Of a stretch of 64,000 nucleotides of DNA, positions 19,264 through 28,578 are shown piece after piece. The stretch spans positions 243,128-307,127 of the forward strand of contig CAKQDH010000001.1 in NCBI GenBank assembly GCA_934229385.1, in the 5' to 3' direction. This stretch comes from an uncultured Oenococcus sp. Its GTDB lineage: Bacteria; Bacillota; Bacilli; Lactobacillales; Lactobacillaceae. Position 1 is the stretch's first letter, and each line of letters opens with the position of its first letter. The notes below the pieces were generated by a model. The model ran no database searches and was not told the origin of the DNA. It saw only the letters and a program-made list of their open reading frames with translations. The position numbers were made by a program, and so were the translations under genes.

Positions 19264-19294
19264 ATCGTTTGCTTTTTAAAAGAGCAAACGATTA
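19264..19294 (-). terminator. Terminator of tuf
   Basis: Stem AATCGTTTGCT/AGCAAACGATT with a nine-base loop and a T-rich tail on the minus strand, just after the tuf stop codon. Confidence 0.9.
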
Positions 19295-19300
19295 GCAAAA

Positions 19301-20491
19301 TTAATCATCAATCTCTGAAACTGTACCAGCACCTACAGTATGTCCACCTTCACGAATTGAGAATCTAGCACCTTTTTCAATTGCAACAGGCTTCATTAAT
19401 TCAATCGTAAATGTAACATGATCGCCAGGCATTACCATTTCAACGCCCTTCGGTAATTCTACAGTACCAGTTACATCAGTTGTATAGAAATAAAATTGTG
19501 GACGATAATTACTAAAGAATGGGGTATGACGTCCTCCTTCTTCTTTAGTTAAGCAATAAACTTCAGCTTTAAACTTTTTATGAGTTTTAATAGATCCAGG
19601 TTTTGCGAGGACTTGCCCACGTTCTACCTGATTTCGGGAAATGCCACGGAGCAATGCTCCAATATTATCCCCTGCTTCACCAACATCAAGAGTTTTATGA
19701 AACATCTCAACACCAGTAACTGTAGTTTTTTTAATATCGTTGGCCAAACCAACTATTTCAACCTGATCACCGATTTTAATTTTTCCACGAGTAACATCTC
19801 CTGAAACAACAGTTCCACGTCCAGTGATAGTGAAAACATCCTCAATAGGCATAAGGAAAGGCTTATCTACATCTCTTTTTGGCGTAGGAATATAACTGTC
19901 AATGGTATCCAACAATTTTCCAATAACTTTTTCTTGTTCTGGATCCCCTTGTAATGCCTTTAAAGCAGAACCCTTAATTATTGGTGTATCATCACCGGGA
20001 AAACCATATTCAGACAGCAACTCTCGAATTTCCATTTCAACAAGATCAATTAATTCTTTGTCATCAACAAGATCGCATTTATTTAAATATACAACAATAT
20101 ATTTAACACCAACTTGACGAGCTAATAATAAATGCTCACGTGTCTGAGGCATTGGGCCATCTGTAGCAGCAACAACAAGAATTGCTCCATCCATTTGTGC
20201 AGCACCTGTAATCATGTTTTTAACATAATCAGCATGTCCTGGAGCATCCATATGTGCATAATGACGTTTTTTGGTTTCATATTCAACATGAGCCGTATTA
20301 ATGGTAATACCACGTTGTTGCTCTTCTGGAGCAGCATCAATTGCCTTAAAATCTTGGGCCTTTGCAAGCCCTTGCTTGGATAAGTACTTAGTGATAGCTG
20401 CGGTTAAAGTCGTCTTACCGTGATCAACATGGCCAATAGTACCAATATTTACATGCGGCTTTGTTCTCTCATAATGTTGCTTTTCAGCCAA
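19301..20491 (-). CDS. tuf: Translation elongation factor Tu
   Basis: Delivers aminoacyl-tRNA to the ribosome. It is 396 residues, full length, with G motifs GHVDHGKTT (residues 19-27), [12 protein letters not shown] and GSALKAL. The Ala in DAPGH, where many bacteria have Cys, is the form I know from lactobacilli. GGAGG is a few bases before the ATG. It is monocistronic, with its own promoter about 100 bases upstream and a strong terminator. In most lactobacilli tuf sits next to tig; here it is next to rpsP. Confidence 0.98.
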   Translation of the reverse strand: MAEKQHYERTKPHVNIGTIGHVDHGKTTLTAAITKYLSKQGLAKAQDFKAIDAAPEEQQRGITINTAHVEYETKKRHYAHMDAPGHADYVKNMITGAAQMDGAILVVAATDGPMPQTREHLLLARQVGVKYIVVYLNKCDLVDDKELIDLVEMEIRELLSEYGFPGDDTPIIKGSALKALQGDPEQEKVIGKLLDTIDSYIPTPKRDVDKPFLMPIEDVFTITGRGTVVSGDVTRGKIKIGDQVEIVGLANDIKKTTVTGVEMFHKTLDVGEAGDNIGALLRGISRNQVERGQVLAKPGSIKTHKKFKAEVYCLTKEEGGRHTPFFSNYRPQFYFYTTDVTGTVELPKGVEMVMPGDHVTFTIELMKPVAIEKGARFSIREGGHTVGAGTVSEIDD

Positions 20492-20599
20492 TTTATTTCC
20501 TCCGTTAATTTTTTATTAGTTCACCGATAAAACGATGTAGGCTTAAAATATTAAGCTTATACTTTTTGTAAATAGCACTAAAAGTAAAAAGCCTAGACT

Positions 20600-20628
20600 A
20601 TTATACAAAAGTTATTAATAAAATCCAA
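20600..20628 (-). promoter_or_regulatory. tuf promoter
   Basis: Minus-strand TTGGAT (plus 20623-20628) and TATAAT (20600-20605) with a 17-base spacer and a TG directly before the -10. The roughly 100-base leader to tuf contains an inverted repeat TAGGCTT/AAGCCTA that could fold. Confidence 0.65.
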
Positions 20629-20641
20629 GTAAAAGTCAAAT

Positions 20642-21304
20642 TTAACTAAAAATTGCCATAATGTTCCCTGAACTGAATGAAATTCTTATTTTTTTATTAT
20701 TTATAAATTCATTAGAAGCAAAAACACGATCAATTTTCGAGGAAAAATTTTTTAAGTTATATTTAGCCTCCTCAATATTGAAATTGGTGACATTATTTAA
20801 TAATACAAAACCAAGATACCTTTTATTACGTTCATTTTTTATTACGTATTTTCCAGCATTAAAAAACCTAACGATATTATATTTATCATAAACTTTAATT
20901 TTGGCGATTAAAGGTTTATATGGAGGCAAAAATATATTTAAAAGATTATTCATTTCGTGGTCTAAACGATTACCTGTCATACCAAAAAGATTAATTTCAG
21001 AAATTTCATTAACATTATAATGTTTTCCAACCCACGTCAAAGCAAGTTCAGTGTCAGTAAAATTCTTTTTAGGTGAAGCTTGAAAGAAATTTTTCGAATT
21101 AGATTTTTTTTTAACCACTTCATATTGACAGGTAGTTAATGAATCAAAATCTCCTATAGAAGTAATGTCGTTTATTCCATGGTTTATTAAAAAGATAGCA
21201 CCAGCGTCAACGCCAATCCATTTATAAGTTGGTAGCAAAAATTTTTTAAAATTTTTAGGAAAATTTTTTTCTGGCCCACCAGCTAAAATATTAATTTTAT
21301 ACAA
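20642..21304 (-). CDS. thiN: Thiamine pyrophosphokinase
   Basis: Transfers pyrophosphate from ATP to thiamine to make the cofactor TPP. It is 220 residues, with motifs WIGVDAGAIFL, SIGDFDS, FTDTELAL and FGMTGNRLDH. The start is TTG, with GGAGGG about eight bases upstream. In lactobacilli rsgA and rpe normally lie between prkC and thiN; here only 236 AT-rich bases with no remnant I can recognise separate them. Confidence 0.93.
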   Translation of the reverse strand: MYKINILAGGPEKNFPKNFKKFLLPTYKWIGVDAGAIFLINHGINDITSIGDFDSLTTCQYEVVKKKSNSKNFFQASPKKNFTDTELALTWVGKHYNVNEISEINLFGMTGNRLDHEMNNLLNIFLPPYKPLIAKIKVYDKYNIVRFFNAGKYVIKNERNKRYLGFVLLNNVTNFNIEEAKYNLKNFSSKIDRVFASNEFINNKKIRISFSSGNIMAIFS

Positions 21305-21540
21305 ATTTATGCCCTCCTTTTTTCATTAAGCTTTTTGCCATATATTTCAACTAAAAATCAAAAATTTCGTTCCTTCATTTTTTTTAATGATGACAATAAT
21401 TTCTATTTTTATCCAATTTCTTTATCCTAATAACCTGCTCTAGATTAAATAATATTTTCTATTTCTTTTATAAAATAAAAATCATCTAAAAATTAATATG
21501 CTAATAATTTAGAAAAGATTTAATATTTAATTCCTAAATT

Positions 21541-23547
21541 TTAAGAGGAGGAACTAGATTGAGAACTATTATTTCTAGATGAAGATGAAGAGCTAGAAGA
21601 AGGTGAAGAGCTAGAGGAAGGTGAAGAGCTAGAAGAAGGTGAAGAGCTAGAGGAAGAGGTAGAGGAAGAAGAAGGTGAAGAGCTACTAGAACTTGGTTTA
21701 GAATTACTATTAGAGGAAGATGAAGGAGGCCTTGTTTGAGAAGACCTACTGCTGCTAGATGAAACAGAAGATCTACTACTACTAGTAGTAGAACTACTAT
21801 AACTAGGGCGGCTATAATAATTTATCCTAGCAATCACTATGGTTACAGAATTCGCAGGAGTTATTTTAGTTCCTGAAGCTGGATTTTGACTAATAATGTC
21901 ACCGTTAGTATAAGCAGAATTTGCACTTTGATTACGATATTGAACTATTAAATTTATATTTTCCGATGAAGCCCACCTTTGGGCTTGGCTAAGACTAATA
22001 AATTTAGGAACAACTAATTTTTTTGGCCCAATTGAAACTTTAAATTTTACGGTTGTTTGATGTGGGTTAACTTTTTTATTTGCAGGAATGGATTGACTTA
22101 TAATTTTCCCGCTAGGAACTCTATTAGAATGCCTCTTTATTCGTTTTGTTTTATAACCTTCATTTTTTAAAAGGCGGGAAACATCAGCATACTGTGATCC
22201 TACATAATCACCAAAAGTAATTTTTTTATTTCCATTAGAAACAAGTAAATCGATTTGGGTCTCTTTTTTAACATGCTTCCCTGCTTTTGGAATAGATTTA
22301 ATTATTTTCCCCTTCTTTACTTTGGGAGAAGTTGTTCTGCTAATATCGCCTACCCTTAAATTATCCTCATTTATTGAATTCTCCGCATTATTTATAGTTT
22401 GATTCCTGGTATTAGGAATTTCAACTTTACTTGGCGGTAAAAATACGGCTAATAAAATAGTAGCTAGCCCTAATACTAGTAACCCAAAAATAACTCTATA
22501 AAAAACATTTTTATTATTATTAAACCCGTTTCTCTTTAAACCGTTTCTGTCTGTCTTATTAGAAGAAGTCTTTTGCTTATTTTCAGAAGAATTGGTCGAT
22601 TGTTTAGAATGATAACTATTGTTTTGAAGCCCATTTGCAACTTGATTTTTTAGATCGTTTATAGGAATAATACGAGTTTTAGTTTCATCATCTGCAAAGC
22701 TAGGTAAACGTTTTTCATTTGCCCGTTGGGGGGAAAGGCTGGTTCTTAAATCATTAGCCATATCTTCTGCAGTTAAATAACGATTATCGGGATTTTTTGC
22801 TGTTGCTCTTAAAATTACATTTTCTAACGCTTGTGGAATATCTGAATTAATTGAACGAGCATAAGGCATCTTTTCAGAAGAGTGTTTCATTGCAACTGAA
22901 AAAATTGTCTCTCCCTTATAAGGGACCTTACCAGTCAACATTTCGTATAAAATAATCCCTAAAGAATAGATATCTGATTTATTAGTCGCCACTCCACCGC
23001 GAACCTGTTCAGGGCTTAAATAATGTACTGAACCAAGTATTTCATTCGTTTTAGTAATTCCAAATTCGTTCCTAGCAAGGGCTATACCAAAATCCACAAT
23101 TTTAATAGACCCATCTTTTCCGAGAAGAATGTTTTGAGGCTTTAAATCTCTGTGAACAATCCCATGATTATGAGCCATCGAAACAGCTGATAAAATTTGT
23201 TCCATAATATTAATAACTTGAGCAAAGGGGATAGGATAATATTTGGAAATATATTCTTTAAGGTTAATACCATCAATAAATTCCATTGATAGATATTGCA
23301 TTCCTTTATAGGATCCGGTATCAAAAATTCTTACTATATTAGGATGAATTAGGCGAGCAGCTGATTGAGCTTCCCTTTGAAATCTACGAACAAAATCCGG
23401 GTTATCTTGAAGATCTAGTCGAAGAATCTTAAGGGCAACACGTTTGTCTTTTTTCATATCTAAAGCCAAATAAACATTTGCCATGCCGCCTGTTCCCAAC
23501 TGGCGAATTATTTTATATCTATTTGCAAACATCGAACCCGGGTTCAT
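21541..23547 (-). CDS. prkC: Ser/Thr protein kinase PrkC (PknB) with PASTA repeats and a long poly-Ser tail
   Basis: Membrane-spanning Hanks-type kinase that senses cell-wall fragments and regulates division and wall synthesis. From the ATG with GGAGGAATATT upstream it is 668 residues: kinase domain about 8-270 with GTGGMANVYLA, Lys40, HRDLKPQN (Asp134), DFG-type DFGIA and SPEQ; a Ser/Asn-rich linker; a membrane helix about 350-371; three PASTA domains about 373-439, 440-507 and 508-574; and an extracellular tail 575-668 that is mostly Ser with Pro and Thr. The cognate phosphatase gene stp, usually directly upstream, is absent here. The tail resembles a glycosylatable wall spacer, which is inference. 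Confidence 0.95.
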   Translation of the reverse strand: MNPGSMFANRYKIIRQLGTGGMANVYLALDMKKDKRVALKILRLDLQDNPDFVRRFQREAQSAARLIHPNIVRIFDTGSYKGMQYLSMEFIDGINLKEYISKYYPIPFAQVINIMEQILSAVSMAHNHGIVHRDLKPQNILLGKDGSIKIVDFGIALARNEFGITKTNEILGSVHYLSPEQVRGGVATNKSDIYSLGIILYEMLTGKVPYKGETIFSVAMKHSSEKMPYARSINSDIPQALENVILRATAKNPDNRYLTAEDMANDLRTSLSPQRANEKRLPSFADDETKTRIIPINDLKNQVANGLQNNSYHSKQSTNSSENKQKTSSNKTDRNGLKRNGFNNNKNVFYRVIFGLLVLGLATILLAVFLPPSKVEIPNTRNQTINNAENSINEDNLRVGDISRTTSPKVKKGKIIKSIPKAGKHVKKETQIDLLVSNGNKKITFGDYVGSQYADVSRLLKNEGYKTKRIKRHSNRVPSGKIISQSIPANKKVNPHQTTVKFKVSIGPKKLVVPKFISLSQAQRWASSENINLIVQYRNQSANSAYTNGDIISQNPASGTKITPANSVTIVIARINYYSRPSYSSSTTSSSRSSVSSSSSRSSQTRPPSSSSNSNSKPSSSSSSPSSSSTSSSSSSPSSSSSPSSSSSPSSSSSSSSRNNSSQSSSSS
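21560..21720. repeat. Degenerate tandem repeats encoding the PrkC poly-Ser tail
   Basis: Repeated GAAGAGCTAGA(G/A)GAAGGT-type units of about 18 bases, alternating with shorter GAAGA runs. On the coding strand they give blocks of Ser with single Pro (SSSSSP). Such an array is prone to slippage and length change between strains. Confidence 0.8.
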
Positions 23548-23755
23548 TAATATTCCTCCAAAAAGCAATAATTAAAGGTTTTTTTCTCACCAAAATCTTA
23601 AAATATTCATTAATTATCAAAAAACAATTATCTAAACTAAAGAGACTAAACAAAATTAAATTAATTAAGCCATTAATTAAATAATAAATTGCAAAATTAT
23701 AAATAAAAATTAACTTTATCATAAACTTCTTTATAATATCATTTCAATATTAAAC

Positions 23756-24703
23756 TTAATTTGTCCAATCTCCTATTTTAACCGTTTGGCCGATTCCATT
23801 TAAAAAATCTTTTATGTCCATAATTTTTTTCCCTTCTAACTGAATCTTTTTTAAATATATCGTTTTGCCATCAGATGCAGTTATTGCAAGCTGCTTTTTA
23901 TTTTTAACTGAAATTTGTCCTGCTTTTCCTTTCAAAGGCCCCAATTCTGCAAAAAAAACTTTAATTTTTTTCCCTTTGAACAAAAAAAAGGCCCCTGGTT
24001 TAGGACTTAACCCTTTAATTAAACCCATCACTTGGTAAGAATTTTGCTTATAAAAATTAATTTTGGTGTCCTTGAAATTTATTTTTGGAGCAAAAGTAAC
24101 CATAGATTGGTTTTGAGGAATAGGCCGTATAGAATTCGAAACAATCTTTGGAATTGTTTTTAATAATAAATCTCCTCCTATGATAGCTAATTTTTTAAAT
24201 AAGCTTCCAGCAGTATCTTTTTTTAATATAGGAACTCTTTTTTCAGCAAGAATATCGCCAGCATCCATCTTCTTTATCATATACATGATCGTCACACCAG
24301 TTTCTTTTTCATTGTGAATAAGTGCCCAATTTATTGGAGCTGCACCTCGATACTTAGGTAATAAACTTGGATGAACATTAATAGAAGCTATTTTTGCAGA
24401 ATTTAGTAATTTGTTTGAAATAAACTGTCCAAAAGAAGCTGTTATAAGGAAATCAGCGCGCATCGAGATTAATTTATTTTCAATTTTTGAACCAGATAAT
24501 TTGTTAGTTTGATAAACAGGAATATTATTATTGACAGCCATATATTTCGTTTTAGTTGGGGCAATTTTTCTTCTTCTGCCTATTGCTCGGTCTGGCTGGC
24601 TAACAACCGCAATTATATTTATAAAAGAATAATTAATTAAATCTTTAAGAACTATAGAACTAAAATTTGAAGTGCCAAAAAAAATTGCTGATTTTTTTTC
24701 CAT
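23756..24703 (-). CDS. fmt: Methionyl-tRNA formyltransferase
   Basis: Formylates initiator Met-tRNA. It is 315 residues, with N-terminal FFGTSNFSSIVL, the catalytic region ASINVHPSLLPKYRGAAPIN (Asn and His of the active site), KKMDAGDIL and the C-terminal OB-like domain (RPKPGAFFLF-type segment). The ATG overlaps the priA stop by one base (TAATG). rsmB, commonly the next gene downstream, is absent. Confidence 0.97.
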   Translation of the reverse strand: MEKKSAIFFGTSNFSSIVLKDLINYSFINIIAVVSQPDRAIGRRRKIAPTKTKYMAVNNNIPVYQTNKLSGSKIENKLISMRADFLITASFGQFISNKLLNSAKIASINVHPSLLPKYRGAAPINWALIHNEKETGVTIMYMIKKMDAGDILAEKRVPILKKDTAGSLFKKLAIIGGDLLLKTIPKIVSNSIRPIPQNQSMVTFAPKINFKDTKINFYKQNSYQVMGLIKGLSPKPGAFFLFKGKKIKVFFAELGPLKGKAGQISVKNKKQLAITASDGKTIYLKKIQLEGKKIMDIKDFLNGIGQTVKIGDWTN

Positions 24704-27123
24704 TAAATAAATGATACCGGATTTTTATCGATAGTTAAATATAAACTCTTAGGAAAATTTTTTGAAAAATTTTTTTGTAATTCTCGAATAGCAGTTGGCA
24801 GTTGGGGATCATACTTATATTTAAGGATTATTTGAAAAAAATACCGTTTATTAAATTTAGCAATGGCTCTAACTGTTGGCCCCAAGATAATTGTTTTTTT
24901 ACCAACTTTATTTTTTATAAAAGAAAAGACTTTTTTTATTGATTGACTAGTAACAAATTGATTAAGTCCTGAAACAACTATTTGTATTATATAAAAATAA
25001 GGAGAGTATTCTCCTATATGTCGATAACGCATTTCTAACCGAAAAAATTTTTCATAATCTTGTTTTGCAGCTAATCGAATCGCATAATTATTGGGATTAT
25101 AAGTTTGTATAATTACTTTTCCTCTTTTTTTTGCTCTACCAGACCTACCAGAAACTTGTGTTAATAATTGAAATGTTTTTTCTTCAGCTCTATAACTAGG
25201 AATATTTAGACTAGTATCAGCATTTATAATACCTACTAAGGTAACATTTGGAAAATCAAACCCTTTTGCTACCATTTGTGTTCCTAATAATAAATCATAC
25301 TTTTGGGCAGAAAAATTGGATAAAATTCTTCCTAAACTTCCCTTTTTATTTATTGAATCCTGATCTAAACGACTAATTCTTAAAAATGGAAAAATATTTT
25401 TTAATTCTCTTTCAACTTTTTCAGTTCCTGTTCCTACATACCTAATTTCTTTACTCTGGCATTTCGGACATATTCGAGGAATTAACCGTTGATAACCACA
25501 ATAATGGCATTTTAAAGTATGACTATTGATATGAATAGTTAAAGAAAGGTTACAATTGGGACAACGCGGGACATATCCACAGTTCCGGCACATTAAAAAA
25601 GAAGAAAAGCCTCGTCTATTTAATAAAAGTATAGTTTGCTCATTTTTATTATATGTTAATTTTAAATTATTAATAAGTTGGGGGCTAAAATCCATATAAC
25701 TTTGTGGATCTTGCCAAGCTTTTTTCATATCAATAACCCTGATTTCGGGCAATTCGGATCCCTTAACAGCACGGTATGGAAGTTTTAAAAATTTAAAAAC
25801 ATTTTTTTGAGCTCTTGCTCGTGATTCTAAACTCGGAGTAGCAGAACCAAGTAAAACAACAGACTGATTATAATTACTTCTCCATAAAGCAACATCTCGG
25901 GCATGATACCTTGGGTTATTTTCCTGTTTATAACTGTCATCTTGTTCTTCATCAATAATAATTAAACCCAGATTATCCAATGGGGCAAAAATGGCTGAAC
26001 GAGTTCCAACAATAATTGGAATTTTATACTTTTTTATTTTTTCCCATTCATCTAATTTTTCCCCATTTGAAAGCCCCGAATGCATTAAAGCAACGTTAGA
26101 TCCAAAACGTGATCTGACTCGATTCAATATTTGAGAAGTTAAAGTTATTTCAGGAACCAATAAAATAACGCTTTTTCCTAATAAGATAGTTTTTTGTATT
26201 AATTGAAGATAAACTTCAGTTTTTCCGGAACCAGTCACACCTTCTAATAAAAAAGTATCTTTTTTATTTTCGTTAATTGGCCTTTCTATTTGATTAAAAA
26301 TTTTTTGTTGCACAGGATTTAATTTCAGTGGTTTTGTTTTTTTAAAAGAAGGCAAATTATTCTCAGGATTCCTTAGTAACCTTTTATTTTTAACTGAAAT
26401 CCATCCTTTTTTCACGGCTCGCTTTAAAACTGCTGACGAAACACCTATGATTTCTTCAATTTCCTTTTTAGTATAAGAACCCTTGTGATCAGATAAAAAA
26501 AACTGAATTAATTTCCTCTGTTGCTTGCTCCTTTTCTTATCTTTAAAAATTTTCTTTAACTGTATTTTTGACAAAATACAATTATAGACAGGTAAAGTTT
26601 TTAAATGTAGGTCTTCCTTTATCTTAGTTTTTTTGGCAATTTTTCCTTCCCTTATAAATTTCTTAATGACTTTTTTCTGTGACTGATTATAATTATTTGG
26701 ATAATAGACAATTTCTTTTTTATCAAAAAAAATTTCTTTTTTAAAATTGGGAGATACAGGTTTTACTATTTTTAGTTCTTTTAAGTATTTAACTTTGAAA
26801 GCAGCAGGTAACATAGCTTTAATAACTTGAATTTGGGAAGAAAAAAGCTTTTTAGATAAGTATTCAGATAAATCAATCATTTCCTGATTTAAAATCGGGG
26901 CTTTCCCAAGAGTTGTTTCGATCTTTTTTAAATTAAACTGATTGTAATTAATCTTTTTTGAACTAATCGAAACTACAAACCCCATTAATTTTCTTTTTCC
27001 AAACGGTACTATAACTCGATAGCCCAGTAAATTAATTTGATCCAAATAATCTGGGATTAAATATGTAAAAGTTTGATTAATGTTTTTTGCCACTACATCA
27101 ATAACTACAGAAGCAGTTTTCAT
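24703..27123 (-). CDS. priA: Primosomal replication restart helicase PriA
   Basis: Superfamily 2 helicase that reloads the replisome at stalled forks, working with DnaB, DnaD and DnaI. It is 806 residues from the ATG preceded by TAGGGA; an in-frame TTG five codons earlier is weaker. It has the N-terminal 3'BD (QTFTYLIPDYLD), Walker A GVTGSGKTEVY, DEEQD, and the zinc module with MCRNCGYVPRCPNC, CHYCG and CPKC, giving eight cysteines. Helicase motif V/VI is seen as GTQMVAKGFDFPNV and QVSGRSGRAKKRG. Complete by length and motifs. Confidence 0.97.
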   Translation of the reverse strand: MKTASVVIDVVAKNINQTFTYLIPDYLDQINLLGYRVIVPFGKRKLMGFVVSISSKKINYNQFNLKKIETTLGKAPILNQEMIDLSEYLSKKLFSSQIQVIKAMLPAAFKVKYLKELKIVKPVSPNFKKEIFFDKKEIVYYPNNYNQSQKKVIKKFIREGKIAKKTKIKEDLHLKTLPVYNCILSKIQLKKIFKDKKRSKQQRKLIQFFLSDHKGSYTKKEIEEIIGVSSAVLKRAVKKGWISVKNKRLLRNPENNLPSFKKTKPLKLNPVQQKIFNQIERPINENKKDTFLLEGVTGSGKTEVYLQLIQKTILLGKSVILLVPEITLTSQILNRVRSRFGSNVALMHSGLSNGEKLDEWEKIKKYKIPIIVGTRSAIFAPLDNLGLIIIDEEQDDSYKQENNPRYHARDVALWRSNYNQSVVLLGSATPSLESRARAQKNVFKFLKLPYRAVKGSELPEIRVIDMKKAWQDPQSYMDFSPQLINNLKLTYNKNEQTILLLNRRGFSSFLMCRNCGYVPRCPNCNLSLTIHINSHTLKCHYCGYQRLIPRICPKCQSKEIRYVGTGTEKVERELKNIFPFLRISRLDQDSINKKGSLGRILSNFSAQKYDLLLGTQMVAKGFDFPNVTLVGIINADTSLNIPSYRAEEKTFQLLTQVSGRSGRAKKRGKVIIQTYNPNNYAIRLAAKQDYEKFFRLEMRYRHIGEYSPYFYIIQIVVSGLNQFVTSQSIKKVFSFIKNKVGKKTIILGPTVRAIAKFNKRYFFQIILKYKYDPQLPTAIRELQKNFSKNFPKSLYLTIDKNPVSFI

Positions 27124-27444
27124 TTTATTCCCTACCAAATATCTTTAAACTCAATGCCAGTTTTTAAAAGTTATACAAAATAAGCAATAATTATTTATTT
27201 TTATAAATTAATTATGATTATTCCAAAATTAAAAATATTTTTATAATAAAAAATATTTTCTTAGTTTTTATTTTTTAAAATAAATCTTAATCATAATATT
27301 TAATTTAAATCATTTAAAATATTTTATTAAGATATTTATTTTTTAATTACTATTTACTTTTTAAACTCTTTACCTCTTTAAATAAAAACATCATTTTTTA
27401 ATGTGAACTATTTAAAATAAATTTGCAACATTAGTTTAAAATTT
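27124..27444. other. Extremely AT-rich intergenic stretch, nothing recognisable
   Basis: About 320 bases, close to nine-tenths A and T, with many TATAAT-like words but no conserved RNA, hairpin with a GC core, or reading frame. Presumably it carries the priA promoter and the end of the phosphoesterase transcript. Confidence 0.6.
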
Positions 27445-28065
27445 CTATCTTCTTTTATAAAAATCATCACTTTTTGCCTTAATCAAAAATTCAATTTGCT
27501 GCATAGAAAGAGGGGTACCAAAAGTAGGTTTTTCTTTTTTAGGAAAATAATCAAAGTCTTTTGAATCAACTCCAATATTAATATTTTCCTTTATAGGAAT
27601 AGAATTATAGTGAATATGTCCATGAAGATTAATACTATTTTGAGTTTTACCAAAAAATAAAGGATAATGAGTCAAAAAAAACTGCCTATGATTATATTTA
27701 AAATAAGTCCCGACATTATGAAAATAAAATTTCTTAATGCCATTTTTTTCATTAAGAAAAAAGTTATTCTTTTGCAGATACTTAAATAAGTCCCGACTAT
27801 CATGATTCCCCTTAATAAAAATAATACTTCCATGTAGTTGCATTAAAATAGATAATAAAGCTTCTTTATTTGAAGATTTATAATAGACTCCAATATCCCC
27901 ACAATGATAAACTAAATCAGTCCCTGAAACTACTGAATTCCAAGACCTTATAATCTGAAAATTCATATCATTAACATTAAAAAAATGAGATCTTGCCGGA
28001 GCAAAATTATAATGCTTAATTATGGAAGTATCAAAAAAATGGGTATCAGATGTGACAAACTTCAT
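27445..28065 (-). CDS. Calcineurin-like metallophosphoesterase
   Basis: Predicted phosphatase or phosphodiesterase of 206 residues. The family metal ligands are all present in order: SDTHF near residue 6, HCGDIG near residue 55, KGNHDSRD near residue 79, LTHYP near residue 130 and LHGHIHYN near residue 145. Similar short proteins occur in phages and in Firmicutes, where the substrate is generally unknown. No Shine-Dalgarno is visible, and TATAAA (28075-28080) ends nine bases before the ATG. Isolated between AT-rich gaps. Catalytic competence is likely from the motifs; the substrate is not inferable. Confidence 0.82.
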   Translation of the reverse strand: MKFVTSDTHFFDTSIIKHYNFAPARSHFFNVNDMNFQIIRSWNSVVSGTDLVYHCGDIGVYYKSSNKEALLSILMQLHGSIIFIKGNHDSRDLFKYLQKNNFFLNEKNGIKKFYFHNVGTYFKYNHRQFFLTHYPLFFGKTQNSINLHGHIHYNSIPIKENINIGVDSKDFDYFPKKEKPTFGTPLSMQQIEFLIKAKSDDFYKRR

Positions 28066-28274
28066 ATAATAAATTTTATATCAATAAAAAAAGATTAAAA
28101 ATATTTTAATTTTAAACTTAACTCTTTTTATTTTATGTACATCAAAAACTCTTTTTTTAAAGATAATATATAAAATTAAATAAATCTAATAATTTTCATT
28201 AATTCTGTTATCAAAATATTAATTTTGCTATAATAAGCAAGGATAATTATTTAGATAAAATATTTTAACCATTT

Positions 28275-28346
28275 GCGAACATAGTTCAGTGGTAGAATGC
28301 CACCTTCCCAAGGTGGAGGTCACGGGTTCGATCCCCGCTGTTCGCT
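28275..28346 (+). tRNA. tRNA-Gly (CCC)
   Basis: A 72-base cloverleaf: acceptor GCGAACA/TGTTCGC, D-arm AGTTCAGTGGTAGAAT, anticodon stem CCACC/GGTGG with loop TTCCCAA, T-arm CGGGTTCGATCCCCG and U73. The anticodon reads CCC, decoding GGG only. The body resembles the common tRNA-Gly(GCC), whose loop is TTGCCAA, so a one-base change explains it. CCA is not encoded. Confidence 0.93.
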
Positions 28347-28578
28347 TTTAAATTTTAAATTAAAAATTAGTTTTTTAGTGTAAAGGGCCATCACAACTGA
28401 TTTTTATAATGATTATAAATCAAAAATATATAAAAAAAATGCAATTAATAAAAAATTTTATTATTATTTTTTAGTCTTTATATCAAAAAAATTAAAGATA
28501 AAAAAACACTTTCATAAATAAAAAATATATAAAAGCAAATAAACTATATATAATTTTTACATTTCTAATTTAGTTTAA

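Noticed and set aside
19301..20491. EF-Tu G3 motif DAPGH instead of DCPGH
   Set aside because: Ala at this place is common in lactobacillar EF-Tu; it supports the taxonomic placement but is not unusual.
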